63,517 bases of DNA, from the NCBI RefSeq assembly GCF_000282335.1, contig NZ_AKJM01000035.1, positions 1 to 63,517 on the forward strand. Direction: 5' to 3'. Shown one piece after another: positions 38,504-46,579 of this stretch (the first letter of the stretch is position 1; the number at the start of each line of letters is the position of its first letter). Below the pieces are notes generated by a model. That model searched no databases, was not told where the DNA came from, and saw only the letters and a program-made list of their open reading frames with translations. This DNA is from Pseudomonas sp. GM48. GTDB taxonomy: Bacteria; Pseudomonadota; Gammaproteobacteria; Pseudomonadales; Pseudomonadaceae. The translations under genes and the position numbers were made by a program.

Positions 38504-38953
38504 CTATTCCGCCGTTTCGACCAGCAGGATCGCGCCTTGCTGGCCGACCACCCGCACGCGGCTGCCAGTGGCGGCGTCCGGCCCGCGGGCCATCCATACG
38601 CCGTCGGCCACCTTGATTTTGCCGCGACCGTCGACAATCGCTTCATACACCACGAAGGTTTTGCCGATCAGCTCCTGGCCGCGCAGATTCAGGTGTGGCT
38701 GATCGCTCGGGCGTACTGCCGTGCGCTGACGCCGCCACCAATACAACGCGGTAGTGATCGACAGCAGGCCGAACAACAGAAACTGCCATTCCCAGGACAG
38801 GCCCGGCAGGAAGAAGGTCAGGACGCCCACGGCTGCCGCCGCCATGCCGATCCACAACAGGTAGCCGCCGGCGCCGAACACTTCAAGAATCAACAGTACC
38901 GTGCCCAGCGCCAACCAGTCCCAGAACGAAAGATGCTGCAAAAATGCCCACAT
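38504..38953 (-). CDS. NfeD family membrane protein
   Basis: A 149-residue protein with hydrophobic segments in its first 75 residues (LALGTVLLILEVFGAGGYLL and on) and a C-terminal soluble OB-fold of the NfeD type (LIGKTFVVYEAIVDGRGKIK). NfeD proteins act with SPFH/stomatin-type proteins in membrane microdomains and quality control. It is eight bases downstream of the SPFH gene on the same strand, the usual pairing. This is the short form without the N-terminal protease domain. Confidence 0.9.
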   Translation of the reverse strand: MWAFLQHLSFWDWLALGTVLLILEVFGAGGYLLWIGMAAAAVGVLTFFLPGLSWEWQFLLFGLLSITTALYWWRRQRTAVRPSDQPHLNLRGQELIGKTFVVYEAIVDGRGKIKVADGVWMARGPDAATGSRVRVVGQQGAILLVETAE

Positions 38954-38961
38954 GGCGTGCC

Positions 38962-39882
38962 TCAGGCTTTTTTGTTATCGAAAGTGGCCTTGACGATTTC
39001 GCCAATGCCACCCACTGCGCCGATCATCGAGCTGGCCTCAAGCGGCATCAGGATCACTTTGCTGTTGTTGGCCGAAGACAACTTGCCCAGCGCATCGATG
39101 TATTTCTGCGCCACGAAGTAATTGACCGCTTGCACGTTGCCACTGGCGATGGCTTCGGACACCACTTTGGTGGCCTGGGCTTCTGCCTCGGCTTGCCGCT
39201 CGCGGGCCTCGGCCTCCAGGAATGCGGCCTGACGACTGCCTTCGGCTTCGAGGATCTGCGCCTGTTTCTTGCCTTCGGCGGTCAGGATCGCTGCGGCGCG
39301 CAGACCTTCGGCCTCAAGGATCTGTGCGCGCTTGATCCGTTCGGCTTTCATCTGCCCTGACATCGCCGCCATCAGGTCGGCGGGTGGGCTGATGTCCTTG
39401 ATCTCGATCCGGGTGATCTTGATGCCCCACGGCGCGGTCGCTTCATCGACAGTGCGCAGCAGTTTTTCGTTGATCCCGTCACGCTGGCTGAGCATGGCGT
39501 CGAGCTCCATCGAGCCGAGTACCGTACGGATGTTGGTTTGCAGCAGGTTGCGAATGGCGTGTTCGAGGTTGTTGACCTCGTAGGCAGCCTGGGCCGTGTT
39601 GACCACCTGGAAGAAGCACACGGCGTCGATTTGCACCGTGGCGTTGTCGGCGGTGATGACTTCCTGTGGCGGAATATCCAGCACGCTTTCCATCACATTC
39701 ATCTTGCGCCCGATGCGGTCCATGACCGGAATGATGACGTTCAGCCCCGGTTTGAGTGTGTTGGTGTAGCGCCCGAAACGCTCGACGGTCCATTCAAAGC
39801 CCTGGGGCACGACCTTGAAACCCATGAAAAGAATGGCGACCACCAGGCCGACAAAAAGCAAAAGCACGCTACCGATCTGCAT
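38962..39882 (-). CDS. SPFH/band 7 (stomatin-like, QmcA-type) protein
   Basis: A 306-residue membrane scaffold protein. One N-terminal transmembrane segment ([20 protein letters not shown]) leads to a SPFH domain with [20 protein letters not shown] and [20 protein letters not shown], and then a long Ala/Glu-rich coiled coil (residues 210-265). It oligomerises in the membrane and is paired with NfeD. The start at 39882 is chosen at the membrane segment; the frame stays open upstream into the ATPase gene but without family text. Confidence 0.93.
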   Translation of the reverse strand: MQIGSVLLLFVGLVVAILFMGFKVVPQGFEWTVERFGRYTNTLKPGLNVIIPVMDRIGRKMNVMESVLDIPPQEVITADNATVQIDAVCFFQVVNTAQAAYEVNNLEHAIRNLLQTNIRTVLGSMELDAMLSQRDGINEKLLRTVDEATAPWGIKITRIEIKDISPPADLMAAMSGQMKAERIKRAQILEAEGLRAAAILTAEGKKQAQILEAEGSRQAAFLEAEARERQAEAEAQATKVVSEAIASGNVQAVNYFVAQKYIDALGKLSSANNSKVILMPLEASSMIGAVGGIGEIVKATFDNKKA

Positions 39883-39953
39883 AACGATTCCTTGTTGATG
39901 TGTGGAGTTGCATTCGCTGGAGTGTAGCGCTCCCGGGTAAGAACAGCGGGGGC

Positions 39954-41738
39954 TCAGTTCTGCTCGCTCTGGGGTGTCACTCGCAGAACCTCCTCGATGG
40001 TCGTCAGCCCGGCGGCGACTTTTTGCGCCCCGGACAGGCGCAGGCTGCGCATGCCTTCCTTGAATGCCTGGCGCCGCACGGCCAGCAGATCGGTGTCGGG
40101 ACTGATCAACGCTTTGATGCCATCGCTCAGTTGCATGATTTCGTAGACCCCGGCGCGACCGTGATAACCGGTGTCGCGGCATTCCAGGCAGCCCATGGCG
40201 CGCTGGGCATTACCCGGCAAGGGTGCTTGCCAGGGCCGGGTCAGGGTTTGCCAGTCGCCTTCGCCCAGCGTCAGCGGCGCCTTGCAGTGCGGGCACAGGG
40301 TTCGCACCAGGCGCTGGGCCATGACGCCGAGCACCGTGGCCTTGATCAGGTAGTGCGGCACGCCGAGCTCCAGCAGGCGGCTGATGGCGCCAGGCGCATC
40401 GTTGGTGTGCAGGGTCGACAGCACCAGGTGCCCGGTGAGCGCAGCCTGGATTGCCATCTCCGCGGTTTCGAGGTCGCGGATCTCGCCGATCATGATGATG
40501 TCCGGATCTTGCCGCATCAGTGCGCGCACGCCGGCGGCGAAGGTCAGGTCGATGTTGTGCTGGACCTGCATCTGGTTGAACGCCGGCTCGACCATTTCAA
40601 TCGGGTCTTCGATGGTGCAGAGGTTGACCTCCGGCGTCGCCAGTTTTTTCAGGGTGGTGTAGAGGGTGGTGGTCTTGCCCGAACCCGTCGGCCCGGTGAC
40701 GAGGATGATGCCGTGGGGCTGGCGGGTCATGTCCTGCCAGCGGCGCAGGTCGTCGGCGGAAAACCCGAGCTGGTCGAAGTCCTTGAGCAGGACTTCCGGG
40801 TCGAAGATGCGCATGACCATTTTTTCGCCGAAGGCTGTCGGCAGTGTCGACAAACGCAGTTCGACTTCGCCTCCGTCCGGGGTCTTGGTTTTCACCCGGC
40901 CGTCCTGGGGTTTGCGTTTCTCCGCGACATTCATGCGCCCCAGGGTTTTCAGGCGGCTGACGATGGCCATGGTGACCTGGGGCGGGAATTGATAGACGTT
41001 GTGCAGCACGCCGTCGATGCGAAAGCGCACCGTGCCTTGCTCGCGCCGGGGTTCGATGTGGATGTCGCTGGCGCGTTGCTGGAACGCGTACTGGAACAAC
41101 CAGTCTACGATGTTGACGATGTGTGCGTCGTTGGCGTCCGGCTCCTGGTCGCTGGCGCCGAGGTTGAGCAACTGTTCGAAGTTGCCCGGGGTACTGACCT
41201 GCGGGTCGGCGCTGTTCGCCCCGGTGACCGACTTGGCCAGGCGAAAGAACTCGACGCTGAAGCGCTGGATGTCCACGGGGTTGGCCACTACACGCTTGAC
41301 TGGCAACTTGAGCACGTGGGTCAGGTCAGCCTCCCAGCCGCTGACATAGGGCTGGGCGCTGGCCACGGTCACCGCATCACGGTCGATCGATACCGCGAGG
41401 ATTTTGTGGCGCTGGGCGAAGGCATAGGACATCAGCGGTGTTACGGCCGCGACGTTGATTTTCAGTGGATCGATGCGCAGGTAAGGCTGGCCGGCCTGCC
41501 GGGACAGCCACAGCGTCAGGCTTTCGAGGTCCAGCTGTTTGCCGGGACGGCTGAGGTCGTCCAGCTGTTGGCTGGCGATGAACTCCAGCGGATGCATCTG
41601 GCCATGGGCGGCGTTGCGGCGCCGGGCATTGAGCGCGTGTTCGGCCGAATCCTGGCTGAGAAAGCCCTGGGCGACCAGTTCGCGCAGCACATCATTGAGA
41701 TCCAGCCAGCGGTCCTGAAGGGCGAGTTGTGCGGACAT
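39954..41738 (-). CDS. GspE/PilB-family secretion ATPase
   Basis: A 594-residue type II secretion/type IV pilus-type ATPase. Visible are the N-terminal T2SSE_N-like domain, Walker [19 protein letters not shown], the Asp boxes around [14 protein letters not shown], Walker [13 protein letters not shown], and the four-cysteine zinc site CPHCK...CLEC. It would power pseudopilus or pilus assembly, but no pilin, GspF or secretin gene is in the window. It is an orphan next to NfeD/SPFH. The start at 41738 fits the conserved beginning. Confidence 0.9.
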   Translation of the reverse strand: MSAQLALQDRWLDLNDVLRELVAQGFLSQDSAEHALNARRRNAAHGQMHPLEFIASQQLDDLSRPGKQLDLESLTLWLSRQAGQPYLRIDPLKINVAAVTPLMSYAFAQRHKILAVSIDRDAVTVASAQPYVSGWEADLTHVLKLPVKRVVANPVDIQRFSVEFFRLAKSVTGANSADPQVSTPGNFEQLLNLGASDQEPDANDAHIVNIVDWLFQYAFQQRASDIHIEPRREQGTVRFRIDGVLHNVYQFPPQVTMAIVSRLKTLGRMNVAEKRKPQDGRVKTKTPDGGEVELRLSTLPTAFGEKMVMRIFDPEVLLKDFDQLGFSADDLRRWQDMTRQPHGIILVTGPTGSGKTTTLYTTLKKLATPEVNLCTIEDPIEMVEPAFNQMQVQHNIDLTFAAGVRALMRQDPDIIMIGEIRDLETAEMAIQAALTGHLVLSTLHTNDAPGAISRLLELGVPHYLIKATVLGVMAQRLVRTLCPHCKAPLTLGEGDWQTLTRPWQAPLPGNAQRAMGCLECRDTGYHGRAGVYEIMQLSDGIKALISPDTDLLAVRRQAFKEGMRSLRLSGAQKVAAGLTTIEEVLRVTPQSEQN

Positions 41739-41828
41739 GCGGGCTCCTATTGAACGACAGTCCGCAAAGGATAGCCGTGGCCCGGCTGACCGTTGGGCCA
41801 CTACTCGACGAAGCCGTTTCGGGGTTTT

Positions 41829-42167
41829 TCAGCCCAACGCTTGAGCCGCTTCGGCCCACGCAGAATCAGCCTCTTGCAGCTCCACCGAGCAGACGCTGAT
41901 CAGGTTACGAAGTTTTTCCGCAATCACCTGCGCGCGGTGCCAGCTCAAACCGTCGATGACGATCTCGATGGTCAGCCAGTCTTCCTGGCGCTGCACGTTG
42001 ACCTGTTCCGGCGTGAGCAATTGCAAGGCGAACAGGTTGAGGGCGCGACACAGCAGGTCGGGTTCTGCCTCGGCCAGCATTTGATAGCGAGCCCGGCAGT
42101 GGGCGTTGCTGATGTTCCAGACATCGGCGCGAGTGGGCGGGGTGTTCACGGCTTCGAGATACGGCAT
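41829..42167 (-). CDS. Uncharacterised protein, 112 residues
   Basis: A cytoplasmic-looking 112-residue protein that I do not assign to a family. It has no signal peptide or membrane segment and is moderately acidic; the middle (WLTIEIVIDGLSWHRAQVIA) looks like an alternating strand-helix domain. It lies 90 bases upstream of the secretion-type ATPase on the same strand, so co-transcription is possible, and is divergent from the Lrp-type regulator. G+C and codon use match neighbours, supporting a real gene. Confidence 0.7.
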   Translation of the reverse strand: MPYLEAVNTPPTRADVWNISNAHCRARYQMLAEAEPDLLCRALNLFALQLLTPEQVNVQRQEDWLTIEIVIDGLSWHRAQVIAEKLRNLISVCSVELQEADSAWAEAAQALG

Positions 42168-42180
42168 GGTCAGGCTCCAA

Positions 42181-42276
42181 AATCATTGGAGAAATATTTA
42201 CATCCTGTACCGGGTATTTCTTCTCTATGATTGGAAAAATGACAGGAATGTAGAATCAATCAATTCGCGTATTGAT
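42181..42276. promoter_or_regulatory. Two dyads in the Lrp-gene divergent promoter region
   Basis: AATCATTGGAGAAATA (42181-42196) and TATTTCTTCTCTATGATT (42215-42232) form an imperfect inverted repeat, and ATCAAT (42255-42260) pairs with ATTGAT (42271-42276). Such A/T-flanked dyads suit autoregulation by the Lrp-type protein encoded at 42294. Confidence 0.35.
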
Positions 42277-42293
42277 CAATAAAAGGTTTTTTT

Positions 42294-42758
42294 ATGCAGA
42301 GCGAACTGGACAGTTACGACCGCAAGATTCTCGCCTTGCTGCAAGAGGACGCTTCGCTCTCCAGCGCGCAGATCGCCGAGCAGGTGGGCCTTTCGCAATC
42401 GCCGTGCTGGCGGCGGATTCAGCGGATGAAAGAGGAGGGCATCATTCGTGGCCAGGTGACCTTGCTCGACCGCAAGAAGGTCGGCCTGAACACGCAGATT
42501 TTCGCGGAGGTGAAACTCAATGCCCACGGGCGTTCGAACTTCACCGAATTCACCGAGGCGATCCGTGGTTTTCCGCAAGTGCTGGAGTGTTATGTGCTGA
42601 TGGGAGCGGTGGACTTCCTGTTGCGGATTGTCACGGCGGACATCGAGGCTTACGAGCGCTTCTTCTTCGAAAAGCTGTCGATGGTGCCGGGGATTCAGGA
42701 GGTCAATTCGATCGTGGCGTTGTCGGAGATCAAGTCGACCACCAGTTTACCGGTCTGA
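42294..42758 (+). CDS. Lrp/AsnC-family transcriptional regulator
   Basis: A 154-residue DNA-binding protein. The helix-turn-helix is SSAQIAEQVGLSQSPCWRRI (about residues 23-42), followed by the AsnC/RAM ligand domain with VLECYVLMGAVDFLLRIVTA. The regulated genes cannot be told from sequence; the divergent neighbour and the gene itself are the first candidates. AAAAGG at 42281-42286 serves as ribosome binding site. Confidence 0.92.
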   Translation: MQSELDSYDRKILALLQEDASLSSAQIAEQVGLSQSPCWRRIQRMKEEGIIRGQVTLLDRKKVGLNTQIFAEVKLNAHGRSNFTEFTEAIRGFPQVLECYVLMGAVDFLLRIVTADIEAYERFFFEKLSMVPGIQEVNSIVALSEIKSTTSLPV

Positions 42759-42775
42759 GATTTTACGGAGAGCTT

Positions 42776-42858
42776 GCGGGCCTCATCGCGAGCAGGCTCG
42801 CACACACGGGTTGCGGTGTACGCATAGCTCCTGTGGGCGCGAGCCCGCTCCCACAGGT
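42776..42858. repeat. Degenerate REP-like composite, class A-related
   Basis: GCGGGCCTCATCGCGAGCAG on the left and CGCGAGCCCGCTCCCACAGG on the right resemble class A arms with several substitutions. It lies between the Lrp-type gene and thyA. Confidence 0.6.
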
Positions 42859-42872
42859 TTAGGTGTTGTACT

Positions 42873-43844
42873 TCAGACCGCCATCGGCGCAGTCATTGGC
42901 GCGTGGTGTTCGTAGTCTTCCAGCGAAAAATCGCCCGGCTCCACCAGCTCCAGCCATTCCGGCTGGTACACGCCGGTCTTGGCAAACTCCGGCACACGGT
43001 CGGCAATCACCAGTTTCGGCATCGGGAACGGCTCGCGCTTGAGCTGTTCGTTGAGCATGTCCAGGTGGTTCTCGTAGACGTGCGCATCGCCGATGAAATA
43101 GGTGAACCAGCGCGGCGTGTAACCGGTCAGGCGCCCGATCAGGCTCAGCAGTGCAGCGCCTTCGGTCAGGTTGAACGGTGTGCCCAGGCCCAGGTCGTTG
43201 GAGCGGATGTAGAGGGTCAAGGAAATCTCTTTGGTCTCGACATTCGGGTGGAACTGGTACAGCAGGTGGCACGGCGGCAGGGCCATTTCATCAAGCTGCG
43301 CGCAGTTCCAGCCGTGGAACAGGATACGGCGGCTGCCCGGGTCCTTGATGATGGTGTCGACGCACTGGCGGACCTGGTCGATGGCCTTGTACAGCACCAC
43401 GTAGGCCTGACCGTCTTCTTCACCTTCGGCGATCTGGCGGTATCCCTGTTTCAGGGTTTGCTCGATGGCGGCCTGGTTGCTGACCGGGATCTGCTTGTAC
43501 GCCGGCCATTTGCGCCATTGCACGCCGTAGATCTCACCAAGGTCGTCTTCGCCCTGACGGAACGGGTTGGCCAGCCACTGGGCGTTTTCGTTGGCGTTCT
43601 GGTCCCAGACCTTGCAGCCCAACGCACGGAATTCGGCCGCGTTGTTCACGCCACGCAGGAACCCGCACATTTCGCCGATGGCCGATTTGAACGCCATCTT
43701 GCGCGTGGTGATCGCCGGGAAACCTTCCTGCAGGTCATAACGCAGCATCGCGCCGGGAAAACTGATGGTGTTCACGCCGGTACGGTTGGCCTGCTTGGTG
43801 CCGTTCTTGATGACGTGGGCGACCAGTTCGAGATATTGCTTCAT
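42873..43844 (-). CDS. thyA: Thymidylate synthase, long form
   Basis: A 323-residue folate-dependent enzyme that methylates dUMP to dTMP. The catalytic cysteine is C192 in [12 protein letters not shown], and the dUMP-binding RRILFHGWN and [17 protein letters not shown] segments are present. E. coli ThyA is 264 residues with catalytic C146; the extra residues lie mostly between about 93 and 160 ([14 protein letters not shown]... [15 protein letters not shown]), a known long-form insertion. It lies 49 bases after lgt on the same strand, as in E. coli, so co-transcription is likely. Confidence 0.95.
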   Translation of the reverse strand: MKQYLELVAHVIKNGTKQANRTGVNTISFPGAMLRYDLQEGFPAITTRKMAFKSAIGEMCGFLRGVNNAAEFRALGCKVWDQNANENAQWLANPFRQGEDDLGEIYGVQWRKWPAYKQIPVSNQAAIEQTLKQGYRQIAEGEEDGQAYVVLYKAIDQVRQCVDTIIKDPGSRRILFHGWNCAQLDEMALPPCHLLYQFHPNVETKEISLTLYIRSNDLGLGTPFNLTEGAALLSLIGRLTGYTPRWFTYFIGDAHVYENHLDMLNEQLKREPFPMPKLVIADRVPEFAKTGVYQPEWLELVEPGDFSLEDYEHHAPMTAPMAV

Positions 43845-43893
43845 GAGTTACCTGTGTCCTTGAACCCGCAGCCATCGCTGCGGGGTTCGAATT

Positions 43894-44706
43894 TTATACG
43901 GCTGCCGCTGGAGTTGCCGGGGCGCGGTGATATGCCAGCCAGATCAGGACCAGGCCGCCGACGATCATCGGCAGGCACAGCACCTGGCCCATGGTCAGCC
44001 AGTTCCAGGCCAGATAGCCCAATTGCGCGTCCGGCACACGGACAAACTCGACGATGAAACGGAAGATGCCGTAGAACAGCGCAAACATCCCGGAGACCGC
44101 CATGGTCGGCCGTGGCTTGCGCGAGAACAGCCAGAGGATCAGGAACAGCGCCACGCCTTCGAGGGCGAACTGGTACAGCTGCGATGGGTGACGCGGCAAC
44201 TGCGCCGGGTCGCTGAACGGCGGGAAGATCATCGCCCACGGCACGTCGGTCGGCTTGCCCCACAGCTCGGCGTTGATGAAGTTGCCGATTCGTCCGGCAC
44301 CCAGGCCAATCGGCACCATTGGCGCAACGAAATCCATCAACTGGAAGAACGACTTGTTGTTCTTTTTACCGAACCACAACGCCGCCAGCATCACGCCGAT
44401 GAAACCGCCGTGGAACGACATGCCGCCCTTCCACACTTCGAAAATCAGCGTCGGGTTGGCGAGGTACGCGCTCAGATCGTAGAACAGCACATAACCCAGT
44501 CGCCCGCCGACGATCACCCCCATCGACATCCAGAACACCATGTCGGAGAGTTTTTCCTTGGTCCAGGTCGGGTCGAAACGGTTCAACCGGCGGGACGCCA
44601 GCAGCCAGGCGCCGCCGATGCCGATCAGGTACATCAGGCCGTACCAGTGGATTTTCAGCGGACCGATGGCCAGGGCCACCGGGTCGATCTGCGGGTAAGG
44701 CAGCAT
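43894..44706 (-). CDS. lgt: Prolipoprotein diacylglyceryl transferase
   Basis: A 270-residue inner-membrane enzyme that attaches diacylglycerol from phosphatidylglycerol to the lipobox cysteine of prolipoproteins. Seven membrane segments are visible, with [18 protein letters not shown] and the signature [20 protein letters not shown]. Length fits. It is followed closely by thyA and preceded by the TauE-like gene, 97 bases away. Confidence 0.97.
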   Translation of the reverse strand: MLPYPQIDPVALAIGPLKIHWYGLMYLIGIGGAWLLASRRLNRFDPTWTKEKLSDMVFWMSMGVIVGGRLGYVLFYDLSAYLANPTLIFEVWKGGMSFHGGFIGVMLAALWFGKKNNKSFFQLMDFVAPMVPIGLGAGRIGNFINAELWGKPTDVPWAMIFPPFSDPAQLPRHPSQLYQFALEGVALFLILWLFSRKPRPTMAVSGMFALFYGIFRFIVEFVRVPDAQLGYLAWNWLTMGQVLCLPMIVGGLVLIWLAYHRAPATPAAAV

Positions 44707-44803
44707 TGCGACTCCTCGTTAGAGTTCAAATCTTAAAAATTCCCGGGCGACGCTGCCACCTCAGGATTAAGCCAGGATTGCGTTGCCCGTCAGAGCAGAT
44801 GCT

Positions 44804-45586
44804 TCAGACTAGAAAGTTCAGACCGACGCAGAACAGCAAAGCGGCAAACAGCCTTTTCAGCAACTTTGCCGACAATCTGTGGGCCAATCGCGCACCCAGG
44901 CGGGCGAACACCATGCTGGTCAAGGCAATGCCCAACAGCGCCGGCAAATAAATGAAACCCAGACTATGGGCCGGGAGCAACGGATCGTGCCAGCCCAAAA
45001 TCATGAAACTTAATGCACTGGCCAGGGCAATCGGCAGACCGCAGGCCGATGAGGTAGCCACTGCCTGCTGCATCGGCACGCTGCGCCAGGTCAGGAACGG
45101 CACGGTCAGCGAACCGCCGCCAATGCCGAAAATCGCCGAAGCCCAGCCAATCACGCTGCCGGCCACGGTCAGACCGAGTTTACCCGGCACGGTTCGGCTG
45201 GCCCTGGGTTTGAGGTCCAGTGTCAATTGCGCGGCGATCACCAACGCGAACACGCCGATGATTTTCTGCAGGTTCGGCCCGGAAATCGCCTCGGCGGTCA
45301 GTGCGCCGAACCCGGCACCGATCAGAATGCCGACGGTCATCCATACGAAGATCGGCCAACGCACGGCGCCGCGGCGGTGATGCTCACGGACCGCGTTGAC
45401 CGAGGTGAAGATAATCGTCGCCAGGGAGGTACCCACTGCCAGATGCGTGAGGATCGACGGATCGAACCCTTGCGCTTTGAAACTGAACACCAGCACCGGA
45501 ACGATAATGATCCCGCCGCCTACCCCGAACAGCCCGGCCAGCACGCCTGCGCAGGCGCCGAGCGCCAGATAGAGCAGAAATTCCAT
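44804..45586 (-). CDS. TauE/SafE-family sulfite exporter-like permease
   Basis: A 260-residue membrane protein with about eight hydrophobic segments. The two family repeats each begin with a glycine-rich motif: GVLAGLFGVGGGIIIVPVLV and SAIFGIGGGSLTVPFL. Substrates of relatives are organosulfonates, sulfite or sulfoacetate; here the substrate is unknown. The start at 45586 fits the first helix; the frame upstream lacks family text. It precedes lgt-thyA on the same strand and is divergent from the NRDE gene. Confidence 0.9.
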   Translation of the reverse strand: MEFLLYLALGACAGVLAGLFGVGGGIIIVPVLVFSFKAQGFDPSILTHLAVGTSLATIIFTSVNAVREHHRRGAVRWPIFVWMTVGILIGAGFGALTAEAISGPNLQKIIGVFALVIAAQLTLDLKPRASRTVPGKLGLTVAGSVIGWASAIFGIGGGSLTVPFLTWRSVPMQQAVATSSACGLPIALASALSFMILGWHDPLLPAHSLGFIYLPALLGIALTSMVFARLGARLAHRLSAKLLKRLFAALLFCVGLNFLV

Positions 45587-45721
45587 GGTCGTTCCCGCTC
45601 GCCTCCCCAAAACCGGAGCGGCATGGTAACGGATGCATGGCCTCAAGCTCCACTGTGCAAGGCGATGGATCGATGAGCGATGTCTGCGTAGAGTGGGCAA
45701 AAAACACACAAGGACAGCCTT

Positions 45722-46468
45722 ATGTGCCTGATTGTTTTTGCCTGGCGCCCGGGTCATGCCCAGCCGCTGGTCGTGGCAGCCAATCGCGATGAGTTCTACG
45801 CCCGCCCCAGCCTGCCGCTGGCGCAATGGCCCGAAGCACCCCAGGTGTACGCCGGACGCGACCTGGAGGCCGGTGGTACCTGGCTCGGTGTCGGTGCCAA
45901 CGGACGCTTTGCCGCGCTGACCAACATTCGCGATCCCCACCAGCCACCGGGGCGCAAGTCTCGTGGAGAACTGGTGGCGCGGTTTCTCACCGGGGAACTA
46001 CCGATTGACGATTATTTGAGCGATGTTGTCGCACGTTCGTCGGAATATGGCGGCTTTAACCTGCTGGTTGGCAATGCCAACGAACTCTGGCACTTCAATG
46101 CCAGGGAATCTGAGCCTGTGATGTTGCCTGCCGGGGTTCATGGGCTGTCGAACGCCGGGCTGGATACGCCCTGGCCGAAACTGCTCAAGGCCAAAGCGGC
46201 GTTGAGAGAGGTGCTGGACGATCCGCAGCCTCAAGCATTGCTGGCCTTGCTCAGTGATTCGCAGCCAGCGCCGGTTGCCGAGTTGCCGGATACGGGGGTC
46301 GGCCTGGCCACCGAGACACTGCTATCGAGTGTGTTTATCGCCAGTCAGAGTTACGGGACGCGGGCCAGTACGGCGTTGATCGTGCAGGCGGATGGGACGC
46401 GGCATCTGGTCGAACGGAGTTTCGGGCCGTTTGGCGGGCATCTTGGGGAGGTGGAGATCAGGCTTTAG
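45722..46468 (+). CDS. NRDE (TANGO2-like) family protein
   Basis: A 248-residue protein with the family hallmarks: N-terminal C2 in MCLIVFAW, then VVAANRDEFYARPS and GGTWLGVGANGRFAALTN. An N-terminal Cys with NRDE suggests an Ntn-hydrolase-like fold. Human TANGO2 affects haem and lipid handling; no bacterial role is settled. It starts at 45722 with a fair AAGGA ribosome binding site. It converges on ptsP, with a class A repeat between them. Confidence 0.88.
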   Translation: MCLIVFAWRPGHAQPLVVAANRDEFYARPSLPLAQWPEAPQVYAGRDLEAGGTWLGVGANGRFAALTNIRDPHQPPGRKSRGELVARFLTGELPIDDYLSDVVARSSEYGGFNLLVGNANELWHFNARESEPVMLPAGVHGLSNAGLDTPWPKLLKAKAALREVLDDPQPQALLALLSDSQPAPVAELPDTGVGLATETLLSSVFIASQSYGTRASTALIVQADGTRHLVERSFGPFGGHLGEVEIRL

Positions 46469-46491
46469 GGATGTGTAGTCTGACCTGCCGT

Positions 46492-46578
46492 CTTCGCGAG
46501 CAAGCCCGCTCCCACATTGGATCTGCGTCGTACACACAATCTGTGTGCCCTGGAGATCCAATGTGGGAGCACCGCAGG
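46492..46578. repeat. REPIN-like pair, class A, with a broken right arm
   Basis: The left arm TCTTCGCGAGCAAGCCCGCT is complete. CCCACATTGGATCT pairs perfectly with AGATCCAATGTGGG, but the right arm departs from the repeat after GTGGGAGC, two bases from the ptsP stop. The element appears truncated against the gene. Confidence 0.75.
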
Positions 46579-46579
46579 T

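Noticed and set aside
39900..41753. A 617-codon frame antisense to the GspE-like ATPase gene
   Set aside because: The Walker A and B and cysteine motifs are on the other strand; this frame shows none.
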